DNA of 64,000 bases from NCBI GenBank assembly GCA_950022655.1, contig OX465589.1, positions 29,613,970 to 29,677,969 on the forward strand, written 5' to 3'. A program made the position numbers and the translations under genes. The notes beneath the pieces were generated by a model. The model saw only the letters and a list, made by a program, of their open reading frames with translations. It had not been told where the DNA came from and ran no database searches. Of the stretch, positions 61,686 through 64,000 are shown piece by piece. This stretch comes from Alentia gelatinosa (lineage: Eukaryota; Annelida; Polychaeta; Phyllodocida; Polynoidae). How positions within the stretch are numbered: the first letter of the stretch is position 1; each line of letters begins with the position of its first letter.

Positions 61686-63210
61686 ATTGGTTAAGGGTTA
61701 GGGTTAGGGTTAGGGTTAGGGTTAGGGTTAGGATAGGGTAAGGGTTAGGGTAAGGGTTAAGTACAGGGATAGGAATAGGGATAGGGTTAGGGAGAGGGTT
61801 AGTGATAGGGATAGGGATAGTGTTAGTGTTAGGGTTAGGGTTGGAGTTGAACTTAAAACGCCCTTCTAACAGGATCCTGCAATACAGGGTTAGGGTTAGG
61901 AATAGGGTAAGGGTTAGGGTTGGGATAGGGATAGGGTCAGGGTTAGGGTTAGGATAGGGTTAGGGATAGGGCTAGGGATAGGGTTAGGGATAGAGTTAGG
62001 GATGGGGATAGGGTTAGGGTTAGGGCTAGGGTTAGGGTTAGAGGGGGTGTCCACCAAGCTCCCGACGCGAACTGACGCGCCCCGATATTGCCCTTCCGAT
62101 ACAAAATCCATATCGTAACAAAATCGTACAGCTTATCGGGGCAGTTGGTAATTTTCTATGATAACGCTACTGACGCGGCTCAACACGCACCAACGCGAAC
62201 TGATGCAAAACCTGTATCGCAGTGCATGGATGACTCTTTTAACAGGAAATCATATGAAATAATCGATAGAAAATTATGAAATTTTCAGAATCTGTAGAAT
62301 CTATAATGCCAAAGCGGCTCTGCAAAAATTGTGAAATTTGATAGTAGATAAGGTCTCAAAACGATCATTTTATACTTTAACTGAGGTATCATATAATATT
62401 GTTTTGTATCTACAGATAAAATATCAATCTTAAATATGCATTATTTCTGGAATTATGAAGGAAATATGGTTAATTACTCTGGTTGCATCATGAGCTATAT
62501 CGGGGTGTATCGGGACCATGGCACCTTTTTCATGCACCCTCCCAATACGTTACGACGTGCACCGATGTGCACCTACGCGAACCGATATGCTAAGATATGC
62601 CTTGCGACGTGCTACGATATGGTAATTTTGTATCGGCTCGCATCGGCTCGTGTCGGCGTTGGTGGGTGCAGGGTCTTAGGGTTAGAGTTAGGTTAGGGTT
62701 AGGGTTGGGGTTGTACTCAAAACGCCATTCTAATAGTATCCTACAGTACAGGTACAGGTACCGGTACAAAAATATTAAGTTCTCTGATGCATTGTAGTTT
62801 TGAAATGAATTGTTTACTAAACTGTACATCTAGATTTTGAGAATAATCAAAATTAATGTTAGCGATACACACACCACATGTGTCATTTCCTAGCAACTTT
62901 AACTAAATATCCAAGCACAGTCTACCTGAGTCGAGGGCAGACACTGCAGAATGGATACTCAAAACTCGCTCACATTTTCAGCAAAATTTGAAGCTAAGGT
63001 AATATAAATAGTAATAATACTTCCAAAATATTCTACTTCATGTATATCCATATTTGCATCTATTAAATACTCAAGTTCAGTACTGGAAAAAAATGGGTCG
63101 AATTTGTTGTGGGTCAAGTTCCATTAACGGGTCGAGTTTGTTGTGGGTCGAGTTTTTTATTGATTGATTTCGTTACGGGTCGAGTTTTTGAGTATTCATG
63201 AGTGACTCTA
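61686..63210 (+). repeat. Monomer 45, 1525 bp, class e / D beta
   Basis: Module D is 62,047-62,670. It has a private GTACTCAAAACGCC in box B', which destroys the TTAA of that box. Confidence 0.95.
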
Positions 63211-64000
63211 ATTGGTTAAGGGTTAGGGTTAGGGTTAGGGTTAGGGTTAGGGTTAGGATAGGGTAAGTGTTAGGGGTAGGGTTAAGTACAGGGATAGGAA
63301 TAGGGATAGGGTTAGGGAGAGGGTTAGTGATAGGGATAGGGATAGTGTTAGTGTTAGGATTAGAGTTGTAGTTGAACTTAAAACGCCCTTCTAACAGTAT
63401 CCTGCAATACAGGGTTAGGGTTAGGGATAGGGTAAGGGTTAGGGTTGGGATAGGGATAGGGTCAGGGTTAGGGTTAGGATAGGGTTAGGGATAGGGCTAG
63501 GGATAGGGTTAGGGATAGAGTTAGGGATGGGGATAGGGTTAGGGTTAGGGCTAGGGTTAGGGTTAGAGGGGGTGTCAACCAAGCTCCCGACGCGAACTGA
63601 CGCGCCCTGATATTGCCCTTCCGATACAAAATCCATATCGTAACAAAATCGTAGAGCTTATCGGGGCAGTTGGTAAGTTTTCTACGATAACGCTACTGAT
63701 GCGGCTCAACGCGCACCGACGTGAACTGATGCAAAACCTGTATCGCAGTGTATAGATGACTCTTTTAACGGGAAATCATATGAAATAATCGATAAAAATT
63801 TATGAAATTTTCAGAATCTGTAGAATCTATAATGCCAAAGCGGCTCTGCAAAAATTGTGAAATTTGATAGTAGATAAGGTCTCAAAACGATCATTTTATA
63901 CTTTAACCGAGGTATCATATAATATTGTTTTGTATCTACAGATAAAATATCAATCTTAAATATGCATTATTTCTGGAATTATAAAGGAAATATGGTTAAT
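63211..64000 (+). repeat. Monomer 46, partial, class a / D delta
   Basis: Module D starts at 63,572 and runs off the window. AGAGTTGTAGTTGAAC near 63,361 ties it to monomer 20 (offset 36,515) and not to monomer 26, the expected partner in the 28,254-bp block. Confidence 0.93.

Larger units (their letters stand above)
58002..63210 (+). repeat. Long-range duplicate, copy 2 (partner 29,748-35,000)
   Basis: It joins directly onto the 51,947-58,000 block, so two blocks from different parts of the array (20.6-26.7 kb and 29.7-35 kb) abut at about 58.0 kb. Confidence 0.88.
1..64000 (+). repeat. Telomere-repeat-containing satellite array, about 46 head-to-tail monomers
   Basis: The anchor ATTGGTTAAGGG recurs 46 times (one copy with a changed neighbour) at spacings that fall into classes: 1500-1527 bp for full monomers, 634-640 bp for seven deletion derivatives, 781 bp once, and 2771 bp once where a mobile-element insertion lies. 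All copies are in the same orientation. Between anchors the sequence is near-identical apart from subtype differences. No intron-like, tRNA, rRNA or protein-family signal was seen. The exact TTAGGG motif is the telomere repeat of most animals and several other eukaryotic groups. A subtelomeric or interstitial telomeric satellite is the simplest reading; which of the two cannot be told from this window. Confidence 0.97.

Overview
This window holds no protein-coding gene that I can support. It is one continuous, head-to-tail satellite array of about 46 monomers. Full monomers are about 1.50-1.53 kb, and almost a quarter of each is exact or degenerate TTAGGG telomeric repeat. All monomers share one orientation, G-rich strand on +, so if the array is subtelomeric the nearest chromosome end would lie to the right. 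The exact TTAGGG motif, monomer size, lack of genes and a TTAA-targeting (piggyBac-type) insertion indicate a eukaryote, most likely an animal. The species cannot be read from the sequence.

Each full monomer has a fixed modular order. T1 is a short perfect (TTAGGG)3-6 run followed by degenerate telomeric repeat, about 155 bp. Box B is a 43-bp non-telomeric box. T2 is a second degenerate telomeric tract, about 160 bp. D is a roughly 625-bp module with long imperfect terminal inverted repeats, resembling a dead non-autonomous DNA transposon. E is a 40-bp degenerate telomeric tract. B' is a second copy of the 43-bp box. F is a roughly 460-bp AT-rich segment that ends in a GGGTCGAG-type short-repeat cluster just before the next T1. 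I name monomers by T1 class (a-e) and D subtype (alpha, beta, gamma, delta).

The order of monomer types is a higher-order repeat mosaic. There is a 5,206-bp tandem (about 4.5-16.3 kb) and a 3,052-bp a/delta + e/beta dimer tandem (31.9-38.0 kb). There are also long-range copies: 1-4.3 kb with 13.4-17.7 kb, 20.6-26.7 kb with 51.9-58.0 kb, and 29.7-35 kb with 58.0-63.2 kb, each marked by shared private variants. Seven monomers are the same 640-bp deletion derivative with one identical junction, always followed by a class d monomer. One 781-bp monomer is an independent deletion carrying an 84-bp tandem duplication.

The only non-satellite DNA is 43,500-44,746. It is two adjacent TTAA-flanked elements of 359 and 884 bp with CCCTTTC termini, inserted at the TTAA inside one B' box. 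They look like piggyBac-type MITEs, and the larger carries four 33-bp repeats each centred on a GCTGCAT..ATGCAGC palindrome. The monomers around this insertion (about 39.4-46 kb) are the most divergent in the window.

The short open frames scattered through the window are translations of repeat DNA (GLGLG, RVRVR, NPNPNP, LTLTL) and recur with every monomer. I treat none as genes.
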